49,530 nucleotides of DNA from an uncultured Clostridia bacterium (lineage in GTDB: Bacteria > Bacillota > Clostridia > Christensenellales > Aristaeellaceae), in assembly GCA_934630705.1 (NCBI GenBank), contig CAKTWP010000015.1, forward strand, positions 1 to 49,530, read 5' to 3'. Shown here in pieces: positions 41,077 to 48,381 of this stretch. The notes beneath the pieces are model-generated. The model saw only the letters and a program-made list of their open reading frames with translations, searched no databases and was not told where the DNA came from. The stretch's first letter is position 1. Every line of letters begins with the position of its first letter. A program made the position numbers and the translations under genes.

Positions 41077-41769
41077 TCATCCGCATAAGCCCACCAGCTG
41101 CCCGGCGTATTCCGCGCCGACGCTTTTTTCCAGCGCGGCATAGGCGCTTTGCATGCAGGTTTTCCGCGTCTGGCAGTCATGGCTGTCGGAGGCCACATAA
41201 TCAATCAGCCCCGCCCGCAGCCACCGACGCACCCGCAGCCCCCTGAGCAGCCCCTCCCGGCCCAGCACGGCGCTGCCATTGACCTGAAAGCGGGCGGCGC
41301 TTTGCGCCCGAAGGCGCCGGAGATTTCCGCCCGCCAGCGCCCGATACCGCTCCACATGGGCCAGCACGGGCACATAGCCGTTTCGCTCCAGCAGCTTTGC
41401 CGCTTCGACGATTTCCGCAAAGGGAATATCCGGCGCAAACTCAAGCAGCGTCTGCCGGGAATCGCCCAGCGTGGGCAGGGAATGCCGGGCCAGATACTGG
41501 GAAAACGCCGGGGTATACAGCATTTCCGCCCCGGCCTCCAGCATCAGCCCATAGCCCCGCCGCAGGCAATAGGCGCGGGCCTGCGCCAGATGCGCCGCAA
41601 ACCGCTCCGCCGCAAACGGCTGCACCCCGGGGGTCATATGCGGCGTGGCAATCAGCCGGCCCACGCCGTCCGCCGCGGCCGCATCCAGCATGGCCTCCAT
41701 CTCCTGCGCCGTCTGCGCGCCGTCGTCCATGCCATACACGAAATGGGAATGGATATCCGAAAACCGCAT
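41077..41769 (-). CDS. PHP-type protein-tyrosine phosphatase (CpsB/CapC/YwqE)
   Basis: A 230-residue PHP-domain phosphatase: DIHSHFVYGMDDGAQT at the start, LIATPHMTPG, LLEFAP, PVLAHVERYRAL and YVASDSHDC together provide the metal-binding His and Asp residues. It removes phosphate from the Tyr cluster of the CapB-like kinase and so sets chain length or export. The start touches the kinase stop (TAATG). Confidence 0.92.
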   Translation of the reverse strand: MRFSDIHSHFVYGMDDGAQTAQEMEAMLDAAAADGVGRLIATPHMTPGVQPFAAERFAAHLAQARAYCLRRGYGLMLEAGAEMLYTPAFSQYLARHSLPTLGDSRQTLLEFAPDIPFAEIVEAAKLLERNGYVPVLAHVERYRALAGGNLRRLRAQSAARFQVNGSAVLGREGLLRGLRVRRWLRAGLIDYVASDSHDCQTRKTCMQSAYAALEKSVGAEYAGQLVGLCG

Positions 41770-42524
41770 TACGGCTCCTTGGCGCGGAGGGATGCGCCCT
41801 TTCCGCGGCGGGACGATTTATCATACGCGCCGTAGCCATAGGAATAATAGGATTTATAATAATACTTTTTGCTCAGGTAATTATCAAACTTCACCATGTT
41901 CAGCACCGTGCCCAGAATGGGGCATTCGGTCTGCTCCAGCTGCTCCTTCACATTGATCAGCTCCTGCCGGCGAACGCTGTCGTAATTGACCACAATCAGC
42001 GAGCCATCGCAGGACTTGGCGATTTCCGCCGCGTCGATAATGGCCCCCAGCGGCGGCGCGTCCACGATCACATAATCCGCCTTTTTTGCCAGGCTGGCCA
42101 GCAACTCATCAAAATGGGGGGAAGCAAGCAAGGACAGAGAATTGGATATTTCCCGACCAACCGGAACCATATAGGCTCTGGGAATATTGGTGGCATACAC
42201 GATTTCATTTTCTGAAGCCATCCCAGCAAGGTAGTGCGCCAAGCCGGAAGATTGTTCCTGCGCAAACTGTAAAGCATACTTGGGGCCGATCATGCTGCGG
42301 CGCAGATCCGCGTCCACCAGCACCACGGTTTTCCCCAGCTTGGCCAGCGTCCGCATCACGTTCATGGAAAGAAAGGATTTGCCCTCCGATGCGTGGCAGC
42401 TGGTGATCATGATTCGCTTTACGTTTTCCCCGGCGAAGGACAGATTGGTGCACAGGGTGTTCACCGCTTCATCGCAGGCGTAGCTCAGGGGCGGAAAGCG
42501 TCGGATTGTCAGCGCGTTCATCAC
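41769..42524 (-). CDS. CapB/CpsD-family BY-kinase
   Basis: A 251-residue bacterial tyrosine kinase: Walker A HASEGKSFLS near residue 45, Walker A' VVLVDADLRRS, Walker B YVIVDAPPLG, and the C-terminal Tyr cluster KKYYYKSYYSYGYGAYDKSS that is autophosphorylated. It needs the membrane activator encoded just upstream (CapA-like). Three of the four genes of this regulator set are translationally coupled. Confidence 0.93.
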   Translation of the reverse strand: MMNALTIRRFPPLSYACDEAVNTLCTNLSFAGENVKRIMITSCHASEGKSFLSMNVMRTLAKLGKTVVLVDADLRRSMIGPKYALQFAQEQSSGLAHYLAGMASENEIVYATNIPRAYMVPVGREISNSLSLLASPHFDELLASLAKKADYVIVDAPPLGAIIDAAEIAKSCDGSLIVVNYDSVRRQELINVKEQLEQTECPILGTVLNMVKFDNYLSKKYYYKSYYSYGYGAYDKSSRRGKGASLRAKEP

Positions 42525-43315
42525 TTTCGGTTCGCCGCCCTTCCGTTTTTATTCCCGGTTTTGTTCTTGCTCTTTTTTTCGTCGGGCTCATTTTCAATCG
42601 GGATGACCGCCAGCGTGGCCAGCCCGGTATACTTGCGGATGTCCTCCGCCGTTTTATAGGTATCGTCGGCAAGCATGCGCAGCGTGACGATGCCGGCCCC
42701 CAGCACCAGCCCCAGCATGAACCCCAGCATGATGCTCCGGGTTTTATTGGGGCTGACGGGGTTGGCGGGCACCAGCGCCACGGACATGATATTGGGCTTA
42801 TCGGTGGCCATGGTGTCGGCGATATACTGGCTGGCAACCTTCGCATATTCATTGGCGATGGCGGCCGCCTCGGTGGGGGAAGGGGAGGTGACGGTAATAT
42901 CCAGCATGCGCGTGCCGCTTTCATTGGCCACGGAAAGCATGCTTCGCATCTGGGCATAGGAATAGGGCAGGTTCAGGTTGGAGATTACCTCCTCGTGCAC
43001 CTCCCACATCTTGAACACCTTGATATAATCACTGGTCAGCGCAGTGCCGATTTGCAGATCAGACATATTGATGGCAGAATCCCGGCGGCTGAGCACATAG
43101 ATCGTGGAGGTTGCCTGATACATGGGCGTTACGAAATAGATGGTATACGCCCCGGCCGCAATGGCAAACGCCAGCGCCAGGCACACAAGCATTTTCCAGC
43201 TGCCCAGCAGGCGATACATCAGCTCCACCAGATCGATCGTCGCGGCAGGATTATTGATCTGCTGCGCCGGGGATACAGCAGGGGCCTTATTCCGTCTCTT
43301 TTGTTGATCCGCCAT
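42521..43315 (-). CDS. Wzz/CapA-type chain-length regulator and kinase activator
   Basis: A 264-residue membrane protein with two helices (about 40-62 and 195-215) enclosing an outside domain, as in Wzz/YveK: DLVELMYRLLGSWKMLVCLA, YQATSTIYVLSRRDSAINMS, then PVSPNKTRSIMLGFMLGLVL with the Pro-rich turn before the second helix. The basic C-tail activates the BY-kinase. GGAGAAACAGAACC precedes the ATG. A long hairpin lies upstream. Confidence 0.92.
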   Translation of the reverse strand: MADQQKRRNKAPAVSPAQQINNPAATIDLVELMYRLLGSWKMLVCLALAFAIAAGAYTIYFVTPMYQATSTIYVLSRRDSAINMSDLQIGTALTSDYIKVFKMWEVHEEVISNLNLPYSYAQMRSMLSVANESGTRMLDITVTSPSPTEAAAIANEYAKVASQYIADTMATDKPNIMSVALVPANPVSPNKTRSIMLGFMLGLVLGAGIVTLRMLADDTYKTAEDIRKYTGLATLAVIPIENEPDEKKSKNKTGNKNGRAANRK

Positions 43316-43356
43316 GGTTCTGTTTCTCCGTTCTGTTTAAGAAGGTACTGAAGAAA

Positions 43357-43412
43357 GGAAACGCAGAAAAGCCTGGGGGCGATTTTCCTCGCCGCAGCTT
43401 TTCTGCGTTTCC
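43357..43412 (-). promoter_or_regulatory. Large hairpin before the chain-length gene
   Basis: A perfect 16-bp stem GGAAACGCAGAAAAGC / GCTTTTCTGCGTTTCC with an inner GGCGA / TCGCC stem. On the minus strand it is followed by TTTCTTC. It may be a partial terminator inside the operon, or an RNA signal for the LoaP-like antiterminator. Confidence 0.6.
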
Positions 43413-43438
43413 CTGCAGGGGGCTTTATTTATGTATGG

Positions 43439-44035
43439 TCAGTCGCTCACAATGGCCAGCAACGCAATGTCATTCTCAATGGCCAGAACGGTTTCCGCGT
43501 CCAGCTCCACCTCAATGCTGCCCATGTCTTCCACCTGCTCGGCGGCAATGCCCACGCCCTCGAAGACCTTCCAGGCAACTGTGGTTTCGCCATTTTCATT
43601 CTCCGTCACCAGGCCGATCATCACGGCCACCTTTTCGCCCGCTTCATAGGGCGTGGAGAGCAGCAGATGGACGGTCACCGCGCCGTAGGACGCATCATAG
43701 CCCTGGACGATAATCGCATCATATTCATACACATTCAGCGTCTCCGCAGCCACCAGGGCATGCAGATCCACTTCCTCGCCAAAGTACGCTTCCACGCTTT
43801 CCGCCTCGGCCAGCTTTTCAATCTGCGCATCGCGGATGACCAGCCGATCCTCATAGACCGTTTCATCGTCATGGATAATGCGGAAAACAAAGCCGGAATC
43901 CTCGGGCAGTTCCTGGGCGGTGGCTTCAATCCGGGCCAGATCCTCGGTTTTCTTGCTGGGGGCGTCTTCGGCCAGCGCGGCAGCGCAGGTCAGGCACAGC
44001 ACAAGCGCCAGCAGCATGCAGGCAAACTTTTTCAT
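43439..44035 (-). CDS. Secreted protein of unknown function
   Basis: A 198-residue protein with a signal peptide (MKKFACMLLALVLCLTCAAA). The mature part is acidic with alternating strands (FVFRIIHDDETVYEDRLVIR, VTVHLLLSTPYEAGEKVAVM, VAWKVFEGVGIAAEQVEDMG), so probably an all-beta domain. LTC in the signal could be a lipobox, but LCLTCAAALAED fits signal peptidase I better. I do not recognise a family. It is set between the LCP ligase and the capsule chain-length gene, so a role in capsule assembly at the cell surface is likely. AAGAAGG precedes the ATG at 44035. Confidence 0.75.
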   Translation of the reverse strand: MKKFACMLLALVLCLTCAAALAEDAPSKKTEDLARIEATAQELPEDSGFVFRIIHDDETVYEDRLVIRDAQIEKLAEAESVEAYFGEEVDLHALVAAETLNVYEYDAIIVQGYDASYGAVTVHLLLSTPYEAGEKVAVMIGLVTENENGETTVAWKVFEGVGIAAEQVEDMGSIEVELDAETVLAIENDIALLAIVSD

Positions 44036-44104
44036 AAAATCATCCTTCTTTCTGCGGCGTGGGGCAAAGCCCCGCCATCTATCGCAAATGCCCCAAAGGG
44101 ACAC

Positions 44105-45103
44105 TTACTTCGCTTCTTCATAGAACAGCTTCAGCACCGCTTCATACAGCGACGCTTCATCCGCATAAAACTGCATAAACCCATCGCCGCCGATGCGATG
44201 CTCGCCGGCAATGCGCAGCGGCTCCATCCGGGCATAATCCTTCGCCGCCCAGACGGCGTTCACCAGCCGTCCCCGGCTCATATTGCAGGTCAGATAGGCC
44301 GACAGCCTGTCAAACAGCGCCCCGGAAGCGTCCGGATCAGTTTTCAGCCGTGCGTCCAGAAGGGCGAACAGCCGGGCCACATACTGCTCCTGCCGGGCCA
44401 TGCGGGCTTCATTGGTGCCCACGCCCACGCTCCTGCGGCTGCGCACATAAATCTCCGCCTGCTCGCCATGAAGGGTCAGGGTGGTTCCTTTCGTCATGGC
44501 GGGATCCAGCGCGGAAAAATCATCCTCCAGCGTCACGGTCACGCCGCCCGCCAGATCGTTCAGCGCGGCAATGCCGTCCATGTTCATGGCCAGATAGAAA
44601 TCCACCGGGCTGCCCAGCAGCAGATTGGAAACGGCCTCGGCGGTCAGCTCGCAGCTTTCCGCCTGCCCATCGCCAAAGCCATGGGAAAGGGAAATCTGCG
44701 CCGTGCGCACGCCGGAACGGTTGCCCAGCACCCCCAGCACCGTGATGGGCGTCATGGTATCCCGGTCGATGGGCAGCCGCTGCACGGTCCTTTCGCTATC
44801 GTCGATCACCAGCAGCTGCAGAAAATCCGCCTGTCCGCCCTTCTCGCCGCTGGCATGGTCAATGCCCATAAGCAGGATGGAAGTCAGGCTTTTGCGCTGG
44901 CGATAGGCCGTGCCGTTATAGGTTACGACGGCTTCATCGGCCTTGCGATCCTGATAATTACCCCGGGGCTCGGGATGATTGCCCCGGGTTTCCAGCCATC
45001 GGCCGCCCTGATACAGCCCCAGCAGCACGGCGGCGGCCAGCAGCAGCAAGCACGCCGTCTTCAGCTTCGTCCCGGGCCCCCTGCCATCCTTTTTCAAGCC
45101 CAT
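44105..45103 (-). CDS. LytR-CpsA-Psr (LCP) family ligase
   Basis: A 332-residue protein with one N-terminal helix (about 15-32) and an outside LCP domain: SILLMGIDHASG, ADFLQLLVIDDSERT, LPIDRDTMTPI, GGVTVTLEDDFSAL, YVRSRRSVGVGTNEARMARQ. LCP proteins move the polymer from its lipid carrier to peptidoglycan. GGAGG sits only one base before the ATG, so the TTG two codons later (7-base spacing) may be the true start. It follows the antiterminator by 9 bases. Confidence 0.9.
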   Translation of the reverse strand: MGLKKDGRGPGTKLKTACLLLLAAAVLLGLYQGGRWLETRGNHPEPRGNYQDRKADEAVVTYNGTAYRQRKSLTSILLMGIDHASGEKGGQADFLQLLVIDDSERTVQRLPIDRDTMTPITVLGVLGNRSGVRTAQISLSHGFGDGQAESCELTAEAVSNLLLGSPVDFYLAMNMDGIAALNDLAGGVTVTLEDDFSALDPAMTKGTTLTLHGEQAEIYVRSRRSVGVGTNEARMARQEQYVARLFALLDARLKTDPDASGALFDRLSAYLTCNMSRGRLVNAVWAAKDYARMEPLRIAGEHRIGGDGFMQFYADEASLYEAVLKLFYEEAK

Positions 45104-45112
45104 GCCTCCGCT

Positions 45113-45667
45113 TTATTTAATGGGATCGATCAGCTCAAACCCCAGCCACACAGGAATATCCCTGCCCTGAAAGGAAAGAACCACCTGGCCGCTCAGGCCG
45201 CGCTTATCCACCCGCCGGATCCTGCCCTCCATGTCCTTGAGCGGCCCGGACACGATCCGGATATGATCGCCCTCCTGATAGGCCCGGGAAAAGCCCAGCA
45301 GCCCATCATACTGGAAAAGCCACTGAACGAACCGTTCATCCTCGCCCTGCAGCTGCCATCTTCCGTTGTCCGTATACAGCACGCGGATGACATTCAGCAT
45401 CGGAAACGCAACGGCGGGTTCTATGGACGAAGGAGCCTGAAAAAAGACGTAGCTGGGGAGAAGCAGCGCCTCTTCCCGGGTTTTCACCTTTTTGTTTGTT
45501 CTGTACCGGAGCTGCCGCATGGTGATTGCCCGAACCTGCGGGCAGACCGTCTGAATCTGCTCGGCCACGCCATGCTCCTTGCCGGTGATGCAAAACAGGC
45601 AGCCGTATGCCATGCGCTGCAGCGTTTCATCGCCGCAGGGACGATCCGTTTCCGCCGTTTTGCGCAT
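45113..45667 (-). CDS. loaP: NusG paralogue, LoaP-like processive antiterminator
   Basis: A 184-residue protein with the NusG N-terminal domain (YGCLFCITGKEHGVAEQIQ, then LLPSYVFFQAP) and a C-terminal KOW domain (GDHIRIVSGPLKDMEGRIRR near 135). LoaP proteins in Firmicutes ride RNA polymerase and suppress termination in long polysaccharide or polyketide operons. Here it is the first gene before about 18 kb of capsule genes. I chose the ATG at 45667 (GGAGG 8 bases upstream); the ATG at 45742 has GGAGG only three bases away and would add 25 polar residues. Confidence 0.85.
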   Translation of the reverse strand: MRKTAETDRPCGDETLQRMAYGCLFCITGKEHGVAEQIQTVCPQVRAITMRQLRYRTNKKVKTREEALLLPSYVFFQAPSSIEPAVAFPMLNVIRVLYTDNGRWQLQGEDERFVQWLFQYDGLLGFSRAYQEGDHIRIVSGPLKDMEGRIRRVDKRGLSGQVVLSFQGRDIPVWLGFELIDPIK

Positions 45668-45840
45668 AACTCCGCCCTCCGATTCCTCGCCGGACGCGCT
45701 GCGCCCGGCCTTCTCGGCCGTTTGCTCCTTCGTATGACTCATCGTCCTCCATGCCGCTGAACCCAGACGTGCATTTCAGGCGATCATTTGTTTCTTCATC
45801 ATCCGCGATGAAGCGAAGGCGAGGGGCCTGCCCCTTTGCG

Positions 45841-45862
45841 AAAAAGCGCTGAGAGCGCCTTT
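45841..45862 (-). terminator. Leader hairpin/attenuator candidate
   Basis: AAAGGCGCT-CTC-AGCGCTTTT (one G-U pair) ending in T on the minus strand, between the capsule promoter and the LoaP-like gene. A second stem AGGGGC / GCCCCT (about 45821-45834) follows it. The T-run is short, so this may be partial termination or an antiterminator loading signal. Confidence 0.4.
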
Positions 45863-45943
45863 CCCCGCCCGTCTGCCATCGCGAAAGGAAGCGGCCGCGA
45901 CGGCATCGGATGAACGCCATAAGCCTTTTCATCCCAATACAAT

Positions 45944-45973
45944 ATTATAGCATGGAAATAGTTTCCACGTCAA
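45944..45973 (-). promoter_or_regulatory. Capsule-operon promoter with palindromic operator in the spacer
   Basis: TTGACG, 18 bases, TATAAT on the minus strand, about 276 bases before the LoaP-like gene. The spacer holds TGGAAA-CTA-TTTCCA, a perfect palindrome (45953-45967) in the place where a repressor would block RNA polymerase. Confidence 0.75.
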
Positions 45974-46078
45974 TAGAGCCGCGCTTTATTTAATAAAATT
46001 TCCATTCGTTTACAGAGCCGTCCGCCATCGCAGATTAGGCTGCAAAGGATTCGCTGTGCTTCATCCGCATATTTCCTA

Positions 46079-46106
46079 TTGAATGATAGGCGATACGATA
46101 TAGAAT
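46079..46106 (+). promoter_or_regulatory. Promoter of the Cys-rich mini-ORF
   Basis: TTGAAT, 16 bases, TAGAAT, about 30 bases before the mini-ORF start, divergent from the capsule promoter. Confidence 0.6.
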
Positions 46107-46137
46107 AATCGCAAAATTCGGAAGGGAGCAGGGAAGC

Positions 46138-46224
46138 ATGTTCGGAAGCATCGGCGAATGGGGCTCTTGTTGTTCTCAGGCGATGAAGCTGCATCATCTG
46201 CCTGTGCTTTCTTGCGTATGCTGA
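46138..46224 (+). CDS. Cys-rich 28-residue leader-peptide candidate
   Basis: A small ORF with GGAAGGGAGCAGGGAAGC before its ATG. It starts MFGSIGEWGSCC and ends HHLPVLSCVC, so 4 of 28 residues are Cys, two adjacent and two at the very end. Directly after it come a small hairpin (TATTCC / GGAATA), a terminator and the start of an amino-acid ABC permease. This order is that of an attenuator in which ribosome stalling at Cys codons would control read-through. The interpretation is inference. Confidence 0.5.
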   Translation: MFGSIGEWGSCCSQAMKLHHLPVLSCVC

Positions 46225-46249
46225 TATTCCCCTGAATCGGAATAAAGCG

Positions 46250-46279
46250 GCGGGCTGAATGATGGCCCGCTGTTTTTTT
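46250..46279 (+). terminator. Terminator after the Cys-rich mini-ORF
   Basis: GCGGGC / GCCCGC stem with a 9-base loop, then seven T. It lies 25 bases after the mini-ORF and 20 bases before the permease remnant. Confidence 0.8.
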
Positions 46280-46298
46280 ATACATGGGAGGGAAGAAA

Positions 46299-46424
46299 AT
46301 GGACTGGGCGTTCATGGGAAAATACGCGCCGATGTATGTGGAAGCCGCCGGGCTGACGCTGCGCATCGGCTGCGCGGGGGTTCTGCGGCGGATGCAGCCC
46401 CCATCAGAAAAGACCGGCAGCTGA
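46299..46424 (+). pseudogene. Truncated amino-acid ABC transporter permease (N-terminal remnant)
   Basis: GGGAGGGAAG and an ATG open a 41-codon frame whose first 27 residues (DWAFMGKYAPMYVEAAGLTL and RIGCAG) match the N-terminus of HisM-type polar amino-acid permeases. After that the match ends (VLRRMQPPSEKTGS) at the start of a nested hairpin region, and no permease sequence follows. So only the first part of the first helix remains. Deletion or insertion removed the rest, but the upstream control region is intact. Confidence 0.65.
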
Positions 46425-46475
46425 TCTGCCGGCAGGAGCAAAAAGAATGACTTGTCATTCTTCGCTGCATCCGCT
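46388..46475. repeat. Nested inverted repeat with three-stem fold
   Basis: Closing stem GCGGATGCAGC / GCTGCATCCGC (46388-46398 with 46465-46475, perfect) encloses two perfect hairpins: CCGGCAG-CTGAT-CTGCCGG (46414-46432) and AAGAATGAC-TT-GTCATTCTT (46444-46463). It begins exactly where the permease similarity ends. It might be a small inserted element or a structured RNA. Confidence 0.6.
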
Positions 46476-46496
46476 TTGCGTATACGACCTTTTTCC

Positions 46497-46540
46497 GCAA
46501 ACAAAACGCCCAGACAGGATTTCCTTTCCCGTCTGGGCGT
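46497..46540 (-). terminator. Terminator of the Cys/His-rich protein gene
   Basis: 10-bp stem ACGCCCAGAC / GTCTGGGCGT, 71 bases past the stop codon, followed on the minus strand by TTTTGTTTG. Confidence 0.8.
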
Positions 46541-46611
46541 ACTTTATGTGGAAAAACGATGTTTGAGCCATGCTTCATGCAGGATGAAAGGCCGCATCCC
46601 CCATGGAAAGC

Positions 46612-48219
46612 TCAGGAAGCAGGCACGAGGCGGAGCATCAGGGCAAGGCTTTCGCCTGCCGCAAAGTCCAGCGTAAAGGTCGCTTCGCCGCCGTTCAGGG
46701 TGCAGGGAAGCGCCGCTTCCGCGCCGTCCGCATCCAGCAGCATCAGCGCATAGCCATTCAGCACTGCCGCGGGCAGGGTGATCTCCATCTGTCCCGTGGG
46801 CTGGGATAGCCTTCCGTCGTACTCAAAGCCCACGCTCAGGAGCTGCTCGCCGCTTTGCAGCGCGCCCAGACGGAGCACCGGCTCACCGCGCGGAGCCCTG
46901 CCGCCGAGGGTTTTCACGGAAGCGTCGGTCAGCGCCAGGGACGCGCCATCGCTGACCATGCCGCACACGGGACAGAGGGATACGTTCAGGCTGGGCACCG
47001 CGATGCTTTCGCAGGCGACCGTCTTTTCATCGCGGCAGCCGTCGCGCCGGCAGGCGGCGGCATGGGTGCCGTTGCCGTTGGCCGTCCACTGGCCGTACCA
47101 GTGGCCGCGCTTGGGGAGGACAGCGCCCTGGGTGCTATAGTCGCAGCGGGAGCAGGTGTAATAATCTTCCCAGCCGGTTTCGGTGCAGGTTGCGGCTTTG
47201 CCGGCATGGGGGATCAGATCGTGGTTATCCGGATCCATATCGCCGTTTGTGAAAGTGGTTGCCAGGTAGCCGCAATCCGCGCAGACCCTGTAATATACCG
47301 CCGGAGATACGCAGGTGGCTTTGGACTTCAGATACTTCTCATCGACGATTTCCGAGAAGGAATGGGAAGCCTTAGGTCCTTCTGTATTGCAATAGCTGCA
47401 GCTGCGCCAGTGCTTATCATCATCCCTTGACCAGGGGCCGTCGAACTTGTGGTCTGCTGTGAATTCTTTGTAGCACTTATTGCACCAGGTTTCCCCGCAG
47501 CTGTCGCCGGAACAGGCTTCCGTTTCCGTGTGGCGCTTATCGCGGGAACACGTACGGGTATGGGTGCCGTTGCCATTGCTTATCCACATTTCCCAGCTGT
47601 GCTTGCTCAGGTCCGGTTCGCCATATTCGGCCCTGCAGACCATGCACATGGCAGGAGATACGCAATCCGCCTCCAAAAGGTTGCTGCAGGTTCCTGGATC
47701 AATATGACTGCTGTCGCGCTTGCAGACACGGCGGTGGGTTTTATTGCCTGTGGGTTCCCAGATGCCCCAGTCATGCCCCAGCTTGTATGATACGCCGCAT
47801 TCGGTGCAGGCGACGCTTTCGGTACAGGGCGCCACGCTGAAAGTACAGTCCTGGGTTTGGGTGTGCAGGCTGGAATTGTTGCAGGTACGGCTGTGTTTAG
47901 CGTAGCCGTAGGGCTTCCATTCGCCCCAGTCGTGCGGCCCGTACTCACCGTAGGTCGTAAGACAAGAGGTACATAGCGCCAGTTTTATGCACGTGGCTTT
48001 GTACCGGGGGGTATCCGTACTCCAATGATTCTCTGTAAACTCTTCTTCGCAGTGGAAGCAGTACAGTGTATGGTACTCTTTTGTTGTTTTGGATTCGCGT
48101 ATTTGAAAGGAATTCCCTTCGCAATAGTCGCCGTTCAACCTGATATGCGCGGCCATCGCGGAGGTGGCTACGCAGAGCAGCCCAATCGCCAGGAGACATG
48201 CAGCCCACCATTTTTTCAT
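46612..48219 (-). CDS. Secreted Cys/His-rich repeat protein
   Basis: A 535-residue secreted protein (signal MKKWWAACLLAIGLLCVATS). Residues about 50-415 hold at least seven imperfect units of the type H-x-W-x-x-W...GNGTHTRTC followed by a CxxC pair (LCTSCLTTYG, ACTECGVSYKLGHDWG, WCNKCYKEFTADHKFDG, YTCSRCDYST). Such CxxC...HxxxxW units are common in surface proteins of gut Clostridia and may bind metal or form disulfides; their role is unknown. Residues about 440-535 lack Cys and look like a beta-sandwich domain (MEITLPAAVLNGYALMLLDA). AAGGAGGAG precedes the ATG. Confidence 0.85.
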   Translation of the reverse strand: MKKWWAACLLAIGLLCVATSAMAAHIRLNGDYCEGNSFQIRESKTTKEYHTLYCFHCEEEFTENHWSTDTPRYKATCIKLALCTSCLTTYGEYGPHDWGEWKPYGYAKHSRTCNNSSLHTQTQDCTFSVAPCTESVACTECGVSYKLGHDWGIWEPTGNKTHRRVCKRDSSHIDPGTCSNLLEADCVSPAMCMVCRAEYGEPDLSKHSWEMWISNGNGTHTRTCSRDKRHTETEACSGDSCGETWCNKCYKEFTADHKFDGPWSRDDDKHWRSCSYCNTEGPKASHSFSEIVDEKYLKSKATCVSPAVYYRVCADCGYLATTFTNGDMDPDNHDLIPHAGKAATCTETGWEDYYTCSRCDYSTQGAVLPKRGHWYGQWTANGNGTHAAACRRDGCRDEKTVACESIAVPSLNVSLCPVCGMVSDGASLALTDASVKTLGGRAPRGEPVLRLGALQSGEQLLSVGFEYDGRLSQPTGQMEITLPAAVLNGYALMLLDADGAEAALPCTLNGGEATFTLDFAAGESLALMLRLVPAS

Positions 48220-48255
48220 GTTTTTCTCCTCCTTAAATTTCTTGCTTTCCCTGTA

Positions 48256-48381
48256 TCAAAAACCGTTGGACGCAAGCAAATCCGCCCGCGTCCTGCGGCT
48301 CATTGACTCAATGATATGAAAGAAGGGCGGAACGACCCTCTCGCCGTATGATGATGGTTGAAGGATTGCAGCCATCGTCAT
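48256..48381 (-). CDS. Possible 41-residue peptide upstream of the Cys/His-rich gene
   Basis: A short frame in the long 5' region: MTMAAILQPSSYGERVVPPF and so on to LLASNGF, with AGGGAG 10 bases before the ATG. It ends 36 bases before the next gene. Codon use looks protein-like, but no family is recognised. It might be a real small protein, a leader or chance. Confidence 0.3.
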   Translation of the reverse strand: MTMAAILQPSSYGERVVPPFFHIIESMSRRTRADLLASNGF

